Assembly: GCA_918026815.1 (NCBI GenBank)
Contig: CAKJVC010000089.1
Coordinates: 1-64,000 of the forward strand
Source of the DNA: Chalara sp. BL73
Taxonomy: Eukaryota > Ascomycota > Leotiomycetes > Helotiales
DNA length: 64,000 nt
Direction of reading: 5' to 3'
Part shown: one piece after another, positions 37,918 to 47,765 of the stretch
Position numbering within the stretch: position 1 is the first letter of the stretch
Layout: every line of letters begins with the position of its first letter
Made by a program: the position numbers and the translations under genes
Notes under the pieces: generated by a model
What the model was told of the DNA's origin: nothing
The model's input: the letters and a program-made list of their open reading frames with translations, nothing else
Database searches by the model: none

Positions 37918-38053
37918 TCCCCTGTGGCACAACTGGTTAGCGCGTAAGTAATTTGAACTTCCAATACACAACTTGCCGCTAAATCACATTATAGGTCAGA
38001 CTGTTAGTAAATGAGCAATCTGGAGGTTGATAGTTCGATCCTATCCGGGGGAG
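37918..38053 (+). tRNA. tRNA-Asn (GTT), interrupted by a 51-bp intron-like insert and an 11-bp canonical-position intron
   Basis: The acceptor arms TCCCCTG (37918-37924) and CGGGGGA (38046-38052) pair fully, with one T-G wobble, and the discriminator is G (38053), as expected for tRNA-Asn. The D stem is GCAC (37927-37930) and GCGC (37940-37943), with one A-C mismatch. A 51-bp insert (37944-37994) then begins GTAAGT and ends TATAG, with GCTAAAT 13 bases before the end. The anticodon stem TCAGA (37996-38000) pairs with TCTGG (38019-38023). The anticodon is GTT (38003-38005). Eleven bases (38007-38017) after position 37 form an intron at the usual tRNA intron site. The T arm is GATAG-TTCGATC-CTATC. 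Removing both inserts gives a 74-nt cloverleaf. Box A (TGGCACAACTGG) and box B (GTTCGATCC) are present. Confidence 0.75.
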
Positions 38054-38062
38054 ATGTCATCA

Positions 38063-38080
38063 TTTTTGGTGCTTTTTTTT
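38063..38080 (+). terminator. Pol III terminator of the tRNA gene
   Basis: TTTTT at 38063-38067 and an eight-T run at 38073-38080 follow the tRNA 3' end by 10-20 bases, as expected for RNA polymerase III termination. Confidence 0.7.
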
Positions 38081-39359
38081 GTTTCAACACTCCCTGTATG
38101 GCATTTGATAAGCTGCGAGCAGGGTTGGTTTATAGAGCATATGTGGACTCCTACACTTTTTATTATGTGGCTATGTGGATTGATACAAATGCTCAAGAAA
38201 TTCTGTTTCTTCTCAACCGCACCGGCCGCTATAAAGCTTGACCTGATTGTGGCGGATGTGATAATGCTCCTTTTTCGGTGATGTGTTGTGATGTGATATA
38301 GGAGAAACCACCATTTTAATCCCTTACTTTTGGGGAGGGGGTGTGGCAAATTCGTTACTTTGGTATGTGTCGTAATAAGCGAGAAAAACTAAGACGACCA
38401 AGTCAAACGTGAAAAGAAATAACAGCTAAGGTTCCGGGGGTATTCTAATGAAATTAGACGAATACCCAAATTCAATCTTCTATTATTTTCTTTTCGTATG
38501 GTAGTGTGTGTTTATTCAGCGATAAAATTATGCATCTCTCCACAAAGAAACTTAATACTTATAATTGTGAGCTTTATTTATTGCGAACCTAACTGTATGT
38601 CAAGGTTGAAATCCCTATGTAGGCAGTCATAGCTACTAGTTAATATCCAGCATGTTAAATGGTTGCGCTGGGTCGTATTTTCTGATTCAATACCTCCTGT
38701 AGCCCTAAAATATTCGTGCGAGCAAATGCAGTGACTGATCCCTTCATATGCGTGATGCTAGGGACCATGCTTTACTAGCATATAATTAGGTTTGGAAGTG
38801 CATTTAACGGGGCGTAGTTGACCGCTTACGCGCTCATCAGGCTCACGGTAGGAAACCTGTATTGGCGGGACAGATAAAAACTGTCTTGCGGTGTGGACGA
38901 AAGCATGAATCTTTGGCGACTCATATTCCAGTGGTTGGGCGCGTGCATCGTCATAAGACTTGGCAGGCAGAGGGGCACTGATGCCGGTTTGCTACTTGGC
39001 GCATGTGCACTTAACTTCCCTGAAAACTGAGTCTGGGACCAACCTTATCTGTAGGCTTGATGGCATTTCCCTTTCAGATACTTTGTATCTAGGTAAGGAC
39101 ACGCTGATTCACTCGTTGTGTTACCTCTGTTGTGTGTTTGATAGATCTTTAGTATATTAAAGAAGACACAATTCGGATTGGCATTTATCTAAGAAGTTGC
39201 GCCAGGCGAGAATCAATGTCCTTGCTCGATAAAATCCATTCTTGGTGATTCCAGAGCGAGAGATCCTCAATACGCTGTGTTTACAGTCGCTTCTAGCACA
39301 GAAAGGTGCTATTTCGATCCATTCGGACAAGTGGATCCTGCCGTCGAGCAATCTCCGCC
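38081..39359. other. Intergenic region between tRNA and choline kinase
   Basis: Only short unrecognised frames. The distal part is the promoter and 5' leader of the kinase gene on the plus strand. Confidence 0.4.
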
Positions 39360-41929
39360 ATGTCTTCGTCTACACCCTTACCATTGCGCCCGTCGATTCG
39401 ATCACAAGATACCGATGAACCTACCACCCCAACGGGTGGTCCTGCCAAAGGTGAGCTTCGGTGCGGGGCAGGAGAGTTTAGAGTCAAGCTTGCCTGCTTC
39501 ACCCTTCGCTACTGTCTCTGTTATTGAAGAATCATACAGCGCCTGCTAATTATTGACAGTTGTCTCGATCGCCGAACCAGAAGAATCCTCGCTCTCGTCT
39601 CCGGCTGAAGATAGCACACGAATCAAACGATATCCTGTCAGCATCGGATCTAAGAGACCTATCATGCATTCCAATTCATCATCAAGGCTATCGCTCGCGA
39701 GCACCGAGAACTTGGAAGGGCTAGCAGAGACTTCGCACGGTGGTAGACATGAGCAAAAACACCGCGAACACCGCGTTCACCAACACGACAAGCTGTTATT
39801 GCAGGTGTCAGAATGGTTACAGAGGGAGAAGGCTAAACGCGCAGCAAGAAGATCGAAAAGCCGGCATGCAGAAGGCCATCAATCTCACCATGCTTTGGGA
39901 AGACCTGTGGACAATAAGGGGGGCAGCTTGGCTTCAAGACCCAGAACATTGAGCCAAAGTACAGATGGTAGCGAAGTATCATTTGAGACGTTGCAGAGGA
40001 TTTTGGAGGAAAGCAAGGCTGAATTTGGTCATGAATCGTTCTCTTCAACCTCGCCTTCAGCAAGTTTGCGCAGATCATCGCATAGTAGTGGCAAGAGAAG
40101 GTCATCTGTTCGGAAACTGGGAGTAGCGAGCTCTGACACCGAATACCAGGATGGTGATGTGATTGTGCCGTCGTGCGACGTAGTACTAGACAACTCCAAG
40201 ACTATGTCGTACAGCGGGGGTGGAACAGAGTCAGCGAACGTGACAGTCACGCTAGCCACAAGTAAGCGTGCAGAGAAGGAGAGAAAAGCTTGGTTGGCAT
40301 TCAAGAATGAGATCGTCAAGCTTGCGCATACGCTACGACTCAAGGGCTGGAGGAGGGTGCCATTGGAGAACGGAGGCGATATCGAAGTAGAGCGACTCAG
40401 TGGAGCACTCACCAACGCCGTATACGTTGTCAGTCCTCCGAAGGATCTTCCTCTGACCGCAGCCAATTCCACGCACAAACACAAACTACCTCCCAAACTG
40501 CTGCTTCGTATCTATGGACCACAAGTGGCGCACCTTATCGACCGAGAAAATGAGCTTAGTATCCTGCGTCGGCTTGCTCGAAAGAGAATTGGACCTAGAC
40601 TCCTCGGGACATTCACGAATGGCCGATTCGAGGAATTTTTCAATGCGCAGACACTCACAAGCGAAGATTTGAGAATTCCAGATACAAGCAAGCAAATTGC
40701 CAAGCGTATGAGAGAATTGCATGATGGTGTTGAGCTTCTGGACCGTGAAATAGAAGAGGGACCGTTTATCTGGCAAAATTGGGATAAATGGGTCAGTAGA
40801 TGCGAGGAAGTCATTACCTATCTTGATAAAGAAATTTCAAGCGGAGTCGACGGCGCTGGCGAAGCCTGGAGACACCGTGGTCTGATCTGTGGTGTTGAAT
40901 GGAAGGTCTTTAAAACTGCTATTGATAACTATCGCAAATGGCTAGATGAATTTTACCGAGAGAAAGGAGGAGTGAATCAAAATTTGGTGTTTGCTCACAA
41001 CGACGTATGTATTTCCGTTCAGGTATTCCTCGGCACGAACTAATGCTGCAATACAGACGCAATATGGCAACATACTTCGCTTAGTTCCAGAGTCGTCGGA
41101 TGGCCGGGCACCGTCTCCTCTACTTCTGCCACAAAACACACACAAACAATTGGTGGTTATCGATTTTGAGTATGCCTCTGGCAACACTCCTGGTCTTGAG
41201 TTCGCGAACCACTTTACAGAATGGTGCTATAACTACCATGACGCTGTCAAACCTTGGGCATGCAACACTAAGCGTTATCCGACGTTGGAGGAACAGCGGC
41301 GGTTTGTCAGAAGCTACCTCAATCATAGGCCACAATTCAATGCCAGAGCATCTTCTACACCAAAGCTCTCGCCCATGGAGAGTTCTTCTAAAAGCTCAAT
41401 ATCCGAATTCCTTTTAGACTCAAGGACTCCTGGCGGTAGCACTACGAACCTTGCGGACGGCTCCTATACGGAGGAAGAGGCAAAGCGAGAGAGGGAGGTT
41501 GATCGTCAAGTTACAGAGCTGTTGAGGGAGGTCCGCGTTTGGCGGGTTGCTAATTCAGCTCAATGGGTAGCATGGGGAATTGTGCAGGCTAAGGTACCCG
41601 GGCTTGACTCTGCAAACTATGATGTTCTTGAGTTGGGCCAAACCACTGAAGAGCCTGCATCAATTGCAGAGGACGAGTCCAGTACCGTTGAACAATCATC
41701 ACCACAGCTTGACAAGAGATCGGAAGGTCTCGAAGCAGAAGCCTTCCAATCTGGAGACTCGGTTAAGGAAGCCGAGAAATTGGACGAGGAAGAAGATGAG
41801 TTTGACTACCTTGCTTACGCCCAGGACCGAGCAATGTTCTTTTGGGGAGATGTTGTCACCCTAGGTCTGGTAAAGAAAGAGGAATTACCAGAGGAGCTGG
41901 TAAATCGCCTGAAGATCATAGATTATTGA
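39360..41929 (+). CDS. Choline/ethanolamine kinase with N-terminal Choline_kin_N domain
   Basis: Exons 39360-39450, 39560-41004 and 41057-41929 join in frame to give 802 residues. The first 225 or so residues are Ser-rich and include a stretch like the fungal choline-kinase N-terminal domain (HDKLLLQVSEWLQREKAKRA). The catalytic part follows, with RLSGALTNAVYVV (nucleotide-binding loop) and LLLRIYG. Brenner's motif HND-TQYGN is split exactly by the second intron. The choline-kinase motif VVIDFEYAS and the terminal WALWG-like segment (AQWVAWGIVQAK) are also present. The enzyme phosphorylates choline, and often ethanolamine, in the first step of the Kennedy pathway for phosphatidylcholine. An acidic insertion (about residues 715-765) precedes the conserved end FDYLAYAQDRAMFFWGDVV. 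Much longer than yeast Cki1, mainly from disordered additions. The intron donor of exon 2 is GTATGT. Confidence 0.93.
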
Positions 41930-42276
41930 GAAGGAGCATTTTGCGGAATTTGTGAGCTATAGCAAGATTGGGGCATGAGAACTTGTTACGATAGCCTAGC
42001 ATGGCGGAAGAACAAATTTATAATCAACGCCCTATGATCCATGTTCCCATTATACTTCTAATTATTCTATCAGCCTACTGTTATTTAAATGCGTATTGAT
42101 CTCCGCAACATTATATGTGTTTTACAGGGTCTCGATATCATGCACCGGATTTCCGAAGTTATGTTTATGGCATTGAAAGCTTCTTATTTCCAGGCTTGAT
42201 CTTCACGTTATGGTATATCATCCTGAACGCTTCCAGTATAATCGGCCAAATTATTCAGTCCCAAAGCCTCTATTTC
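41930..42276. other. Convergent 3' intergenic spacer
   Basis: About 350 bp between the ends of two convergent genes. AT-rich; no gene seen. Confidence 0.5.
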
Positions 42277-43283
42277 CTACTTGGGAACACCCGGAGAAAT
42301 CACCCTTTTAATCTTCACCGCTTCCTCTACTGGAACCTGCGCAACTGTTTCCGCATATCGTTTCTCCTCCTCATTTCTTCCATTAATCCAACCCCTGATA
42401 CCCGCTTGCACAACTCTCCCTGGCGTAAACCCGCTCTCCACCGGCTTTCCTAGCACCTCATATAATGGTACCACCCCCGTCCAGACGTCCTGTCTCTCTC
42501 CCAAACCTTCCTTCTCCAGCCCATTAATATTTGTAGCTCTCGACTTTGCAGAAGCCGTCCGAATCACCACCTTGATGACCTGGACACTCCTCATGGCTTC
42601 AGTGGCGACCGGATTGGTGGATGACCAGCGCCGCCGAACCATGTGGTTGGTGACTCGGTGCAAGGCGTATAATTTTTCTTGAGGACAGGTCACGAGATAG
42701 GCGTCACCGTGAATTATGCAAGAGCGGTAATTGAGGGAGTGGCCGTTTGGTGCAAAGTGAAGTACTATGCCGCTGACTATCCCTCGTCAGCCACCCTCTT
42801 CTTCTATCTTAGATTTGAGAGCACTTACCTTTCGTCGACGAAATAACGACTTTGGTGGGGCCGTTGGTTTTTGTCATCTTGTTTAGAAGCATAGCCGAGT
42901 TTCCATGAAGATACACATCAAACGGCTTCTCATTGAACAATTCTTGCTCCCTCTGGTACTGCTCCTCATCCCCGTCGTCATCGGGAAGGGGATTTGAAGG
43001 GTCATATTGCCCGGCGCAAGCCGTCATGGGAACCATGAATGGGCTGGGCTCGCCATCCTCGTCGGTCGTCACGAAAGAAACGTCTGAGAAGAAGGTGGAT
43101 TCAAGGATGGAGTAGACTATTTTGTAGTCATAACGCGCTGCAATTGAGTTATTATTTTGTACCGTTTGGGGGGTGCTATCAGGACAGACCTCTGTGTTTA
43201 TAAACACGGATTGTATTTTCTTTTCTCTGGTCATATACAGCTTTGGAATTTTGAGACTCTTCCTTTGTAGCAACGGGCGCCAT
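42277..43283 (-). CDS. FMN-binding split-barrel (pyridoxamine-phosphate-oxidase-like) protein
   Basis: Exons 43283-43190, 43137-42829 and 42776-42277 join in frame (introns of 52 and 52 bp) to give 300 residues. The order of segments fits the flavin-nucleotide-binding split-barrel family. After a short N-terminus come ARYDYKIVYSILESTFFSDV, EPSPFMVPMTACAGQY, DVYLHGNSAMLLNKM and GIVLHFAPNGHSLNYRSCII. A C-terminal region with a conserved charged tail follows. A ~25-residue acidic insertion (DDDGDEEQYQREQE) interrupts the barrel. Relatives bind FMN and resemble bacterial nitroimidazole-resistance and heme-utilisation proteins; the fungal substrate is unknown. The protein starting at MPSKW in the unspliced frame is an artefact of reading through intron 1. 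It is divergent from the M20 peptidase, with 465 bp between the start codons. Confidence 0.8.
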
Positions 43284-43748
43284 TTTGAGGGCATACCTGG
43301 TGAAAAGAAGAAGTCGTTATATATCCTGACTTAAGAGTAAATGACTAGAAACCTCGGCGAACTTACTAAGACATAGCAAATCAAGAACCAAGCATATAAA
43401 TCATAATCCTGTATGACGTTATTAAGGGCATTGCTCGCCCTGATATGGGTTTTGGCAGCCATGATAGCTCGAGTCTGTTATGGGCCTTTCAATGTTATGC
43501 AATGATATAAATCTGAAGTAGGTGGACACGATAAATCAAAGTGGGCTGTAAGGTGGCATCTGTAACCGCCGACCCACAACTTCTAGGTCTGACAAGATTA
43601 TTGGTCCTTGGCGCTATAATTGTATTTCGTAGATGGGAAACTCCTAGTGCTAAAATTTTTGGAATATTTTGCTTAGAGAGTGTTTTTCCTCTTGAAGAAG
43701 ATCGATAGCCTTATACAGACATTTAAGACTCGTATCAGAATCATCAAC

Positions 43749-45463
43749 ATGGATACAGTTTTAGCAAAGCTCGATGAACTCCAAGAACACGCTGTTAAGC
43801 TACTCGGTGCAGCAGTAGAAATTCCATCTGTGTCCAATGATCCAAGCCTAAGAAAAGAGGTAATATAAATGGCCCTTATTTCTAACAAATTGACTCATTT
43901 CCTAGATTTTCCGCATGGCCGAATTTCTGGAGAAGGAATTTGATAGCCTCAATATACTGTAAGGGTCCTGTCACCCTAAACATCCAACGAGTTGATCAAG
44001 TTAGGCATAAACGCGAGTTCCTTGATCCAGAGGCAAAGATAGATGACTCTGCTCCAGCCTTTCCTCCAGTTCTCTTTGCAGAGACTGTACCAGTAGGCTC
44101 AGGGTTACCATCAGTTCTCATATATGGCCATTACGATGTTCAACCGGTCTGTGCTCATTAACTGACTTTGTTTGCCACTAAATCTGATTCCCCTAGGCCG
44201 AAGAAGGTGACGGATGGAAACTACCGCCTTTCAAGTTCCATCATGATGAGCAGAAGGGAATCATGTATGGGAGGGGAGTGACCGATGATAAAGGCCCGGT
44301 GTTGGGATGGCTACACGTCATTAGAGCATATAAGGCGGCCAAAGTACCTTTGCCAGTAAGATTAGTTTTCTGCCTTGAAGGTTTGGAAGAAGTAGGCTCT
44401 ACAGGACTCCGCTCCATTCTCAGACGAGAAATGGAGAAAGGTTCGCGGGGATATCTTCATAGCATCGACGTGGTCTCAATATCAGATACTTATTGGACGG
44501 GAACATCGAAGCCATGCTTGGGATATGGACTGCGTGGTATTTCATACTTCACAATCCAAGTTAGTGCTGGTGGAGATGGCAAAGATAAACATTCTGGCTA
44601 TGGAGGGCAGATAAAAGAGCCATTGCAGGATCTGGTAAAGCTATTTTCCTCACTTACCGATGATGCGGGAGACATTGCAATTCCTGGATTTTCGGCTCTC
44701 GAGAAGCCATTAAAACCCGAAGTCAAAGCATTATACGAAGGGATCGAGACCGAGAATGAATTGAGTAAGCATGAAACGGCAGTGCAAACACTGATTGCAG
44801 GCTGGTATGATTCTGCGTTGTCTTATCATGGAATCGAGGGCGCCTTCAGCGGGCCTGGTGCAAAGACTGTCATTCCTGGAAATGTCATAGGCGAGTACAC
44901 TTCTGCAATTCCCCTACTGGAAACTAATGCCATTGCTAGGCAAATTCAGCCTCAGGACGCAGAGCGGAATAGATCTATCGGCTGTCACCAAAATTGTGAA
45001 AGAGTACTTAGATGCCGTGCATAGAAAGCTCAAAACTAAGAATATAATGAAGGTAGAGTGTCTTGGTTCAGAGCCTGGATGGGAATCTGATCCTTTGCAT
45101 TGGAACTACGATGCGGCATCGAAGGCGATAGAAAAAGTTTGGGGAGTGAAACCAGGTAAGCAAATAATAGAATTACTAGCTTAACAACCCTATTGTTCTA
45201 GAAACCTTTTTGACACGTCTATAGATTACACGCGAGAAGGTGGAACGATTCCAATTACGGGAATACTACAAGATATCCTTGCAGGGAAGAACATTGTTTT
45301 GATACCCATGGGCCGAGTAGACGATGGTGCTCACTCGACTGATGAAAAACTTGATTTGACAAATTACGCCAATGGATGCAAGGTGTTTGCGTGGTATTTA
45401 GAGGAAATTGGAAACCGAGGCGATAATCATGCACTCGAAACGCACTCTAGGCATATAGAATAG
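43749..45463 (+). CDS. M20-family metallopeptidase (dipeptidase/carboxypeptidase type)
   Basis: Proposed exons are 43749-43859, 43906-43958, 44005-44146, 44197-44890, 44940-45155 and 45225-45463, giving 484 residues, the usual length. Metal-site motifs are clear: GHYDVQP, VTDDKGPVLGW, EGLEEVGSTG (catalytic Glu) and the C-terminal histidine in DDGAHSTDEKL. The first exon ends in VEIPSVSNDPSLRKE, typical of Cys-Gly dipeptidase-like (Dug1-type) members, which act in the cytosol on small peptides including glutathione breakdown products. The intron 44891-44939 starts with GC rather than GT and ends CTAG; splicing it restores VIGKFSLR. The 46-bp intron 43959-44004 is uncertain. It keeps the frame, but the sequence it removes reads TLNIQRVDQ in another frame and would fit the family's second strand, so a 1-nt frameshift is the alternative. 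Confidence 0.88.
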
Positions 45464-47765
45464 CTGGGCATCGAAACTTCTGAGAGCTTGTTCAGTATCA
45501 GCAAAGACATCAGGAAATTTCTCAGTCGAGCATTTGGGGGAAGATTGATTGTAGTGGTAATGTTGAGCGTTCGTCTCTTCTGTCCATGTTTACACTTCTT
45601 GCGTGAAAAAGATATTGTCTGAGGAATTTGTGAGTGTTAGCGACTGCAACGACACTATTCAGACGATAGCAAGACATTTATTTGATCATGATAGGATTTG
45701 TTGCAGAGGACATGAGATCATTCGTTATGTGGTTTCGACTGTACTAAGATCCTCTAAGGCAGAACGAAGAAAAAAGAAAGCTGGAATTACAAAGTAAACA
45801 TTTCCGGTACATGCCAAGGCCCAGTCTCAATAGCCATATCGGTTATTTACCAGACAAGTAAACAGTAAGCAGTAAGCAGTCAGCACCGTAGGCCTGTAGC
45901 CAAACCCCGTAGCCAAACCCTGTAGGCATGCCCCGTAAATAGGTATATAGTATACGCTCTCTGCAGTGTCCGCTCCTTTCAACATCATTTTCACGGGCCC
46001 AACTTTCCTCGTGGCTCGGGAGAGGAGTCGGAGGAGTCAAAGGAGGAAAGGGAGAAAAGTCGAGGAGAAGGAAGGGTGAAGAAAGGAACTAGATAGAGTA
46101 GCCCAATCTCCATCTGCATCTACATACATTTGATCGCCGTCTCGCCCGAGTGTGTTCCTCCTCAGCCGTTCTTTTCTTACCTTGGGAACCAAAGCATTGG
46201 GGCGCCTACGGGGTGAATGAAAGTCTTCATCAAATACAGGACCAATCTGGTATCGAGCCCCGCCTTCTTCTACCTTGGTCATTATTGTTGTGCCATTCTC
46301 CTGCTTCCATGCCGGTACTGTAGAGTACCTGAACAGGTCCATGATATGATATGATACTTATTTGAACTTATGATGACGGGAGAGGCCGAGCCAGGGTCCG
46401 GGATTCGCTTTTGAGCCAAAATGCCACTTTGGGGGCACGAACTCATTTTCTGCAGGGGAACAGTTCATGATATGGAGACAAAGCAGCGCACACACACATA
46501 CGAGCCAATGAACCGCCATCTCTTGCCGCCCTCCGCAATTGTATGGCCTGGGAGGGGGCTCAATTATTTATCCAATGGTACAAGCATATCTGTTCCCGCA
46601 TTGCATTGGAAATGTGATTATATCTGCTGGGGCCATCGTCACCTCAATTTTGGTGGGGTCCAGCTGGCTCTGGTGTCTGATATGTCGAGGGCAGCGGTCT
46701 TCGTCACCTTATCCTGACCTTGGCATCCCTGAAGACGGGACTGAGCTCTGTCGCTCTCCCCGTTCGAAATCTGTTGTTCCTTGGAGCATCTGAGTGTCTA
46801 CTTTGCTCAGCCTAGTTATCCTCCTCATCCATCTTTAATGTACCGTAGGCGTAATGCCTATTATTATAGAGGGTATCTGATCCGGAGCTCACCTCAGCAC
46901 ATTTCTGCAGAGGCTCTCTGACTTGCAGGACAAACCAACGGCAGCTGTGCGCCACAGTGATAACTTCCCGGTACTGCTCCAGGACAGTCCTAGTGCCGTT
47001 AATAAGATCATTGCAGGGGAACAAAAGAGGCAAACTTCTACTTCTGGAGGGGAGGGGGCATTTTCTAATTGGTACTAAGACATCATTCGACTGTCTTCAA
47101 CCGCCGACCATTGCGATTCAATCTTTCTCTCCTTTATACTTCATCACTCCTGCCGCCGTTGGTACTCCGGACGCGCTCGTCTATAAAGTTGAATCCGAGT
47201 CAATAGCTCCAGCGGTTCGAGTGACGGATTTGCTTCACCCGCAGGAACATTGGCATTCACAGGTTGAGTCTCCATCCTTGGAGGCTGGGATCAAATCTGT
47301 ACAACATCTCCGGGCCAAACGGTCACCACTCCCCCCCACCAACCACGACATATCTTATATACCCCATCGCTTCCAACAGTACTTTATCCGGCTGGTCTTT
47401 TCCCGTTTGTTGATTGTTCTGTTTTGCTTCCTCTTCGTCGTTGCTTCTCACGATCTTCGACAACAAACGTTCGAGTTCCGAATTGTGACATAGATGAAGG
47501 GTACGATACCCTGACGCGCCGCCAACCTGAAGTGGAGTTGTATATCCCATCTTTCGCACAGATGACATTGAAACTACACTATTGAGAAATGCCAACAACA
47601 CCAGCTTCTTGTCCATAATTCTTGGAGTATATGATCATAACACATTATCGCAAGGTCTCGATACTCACTCTGCATCGACGACTTGACTTGGTTATTAGAG
47701 GGTGCCGGGTTTGATATCTGGTTCGCGCTTTACATGAATTCAATCTAGGCAACACTTACGTGAAC
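45464..47765. other. Intergenic region with short repeats and weak small frames
   Basis: About 2.3 kb. A block of short direct repeats (CAGTAAG-like near 45856 and GTAGCCAAACCC units near 45897-45925) lies at its start. A minus-strand frame at 46037-46342 and another at 47323-47616 are considered weak. The 3' part is the promoter of the ferric-reductase gene, with a pyrimidine-rich stretch near 47.38 kb. Confidence 0.45.
46037..46342 (-). CDS. Hypothetical small protein (weak)
   Basis: An open frame of 101 residues with mixed, protein-like composition (MDLFRYSTVPAWKQENG, then charged Arg/Asp-rich sequence). It has no signal peptide, no known domain, and no splice-consistent extension. It may be a real lineage-specific gene or chance. 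Confidence 0.2.
   Translation of the reverse strand: MDLFRYSTVPAWKQENGTTIMTKVEEGGARYQIGPVFDEDFHSPRRRPNALVPKVRKERLRRNTLGRDGDQMYVDADGDWATLSSSFLHPSFSSTFLPFLL

Noticed and set aside
40029..40496. Minus-strand 155-residue frame within the choline kinase gene
   Set aside because: Antisense shadow of a clearly coding exon.
43190..43294. Start at MPSKW for the split-barrel protein
   Set aside because: That frame exists only if intron 1 is retained; the spliced model starting at MAPVATKEE gives the family-like N-terminus RARYDYK.
47323..47616. Minus-strand frame with a signal-peptide-like start (MDKKLVLLAFLNSVVS)
   Set aside because: Short, no cysteine pattern or domain, and located in the promoter of the ferric-reductase gene; too weak to call a secreted effector.
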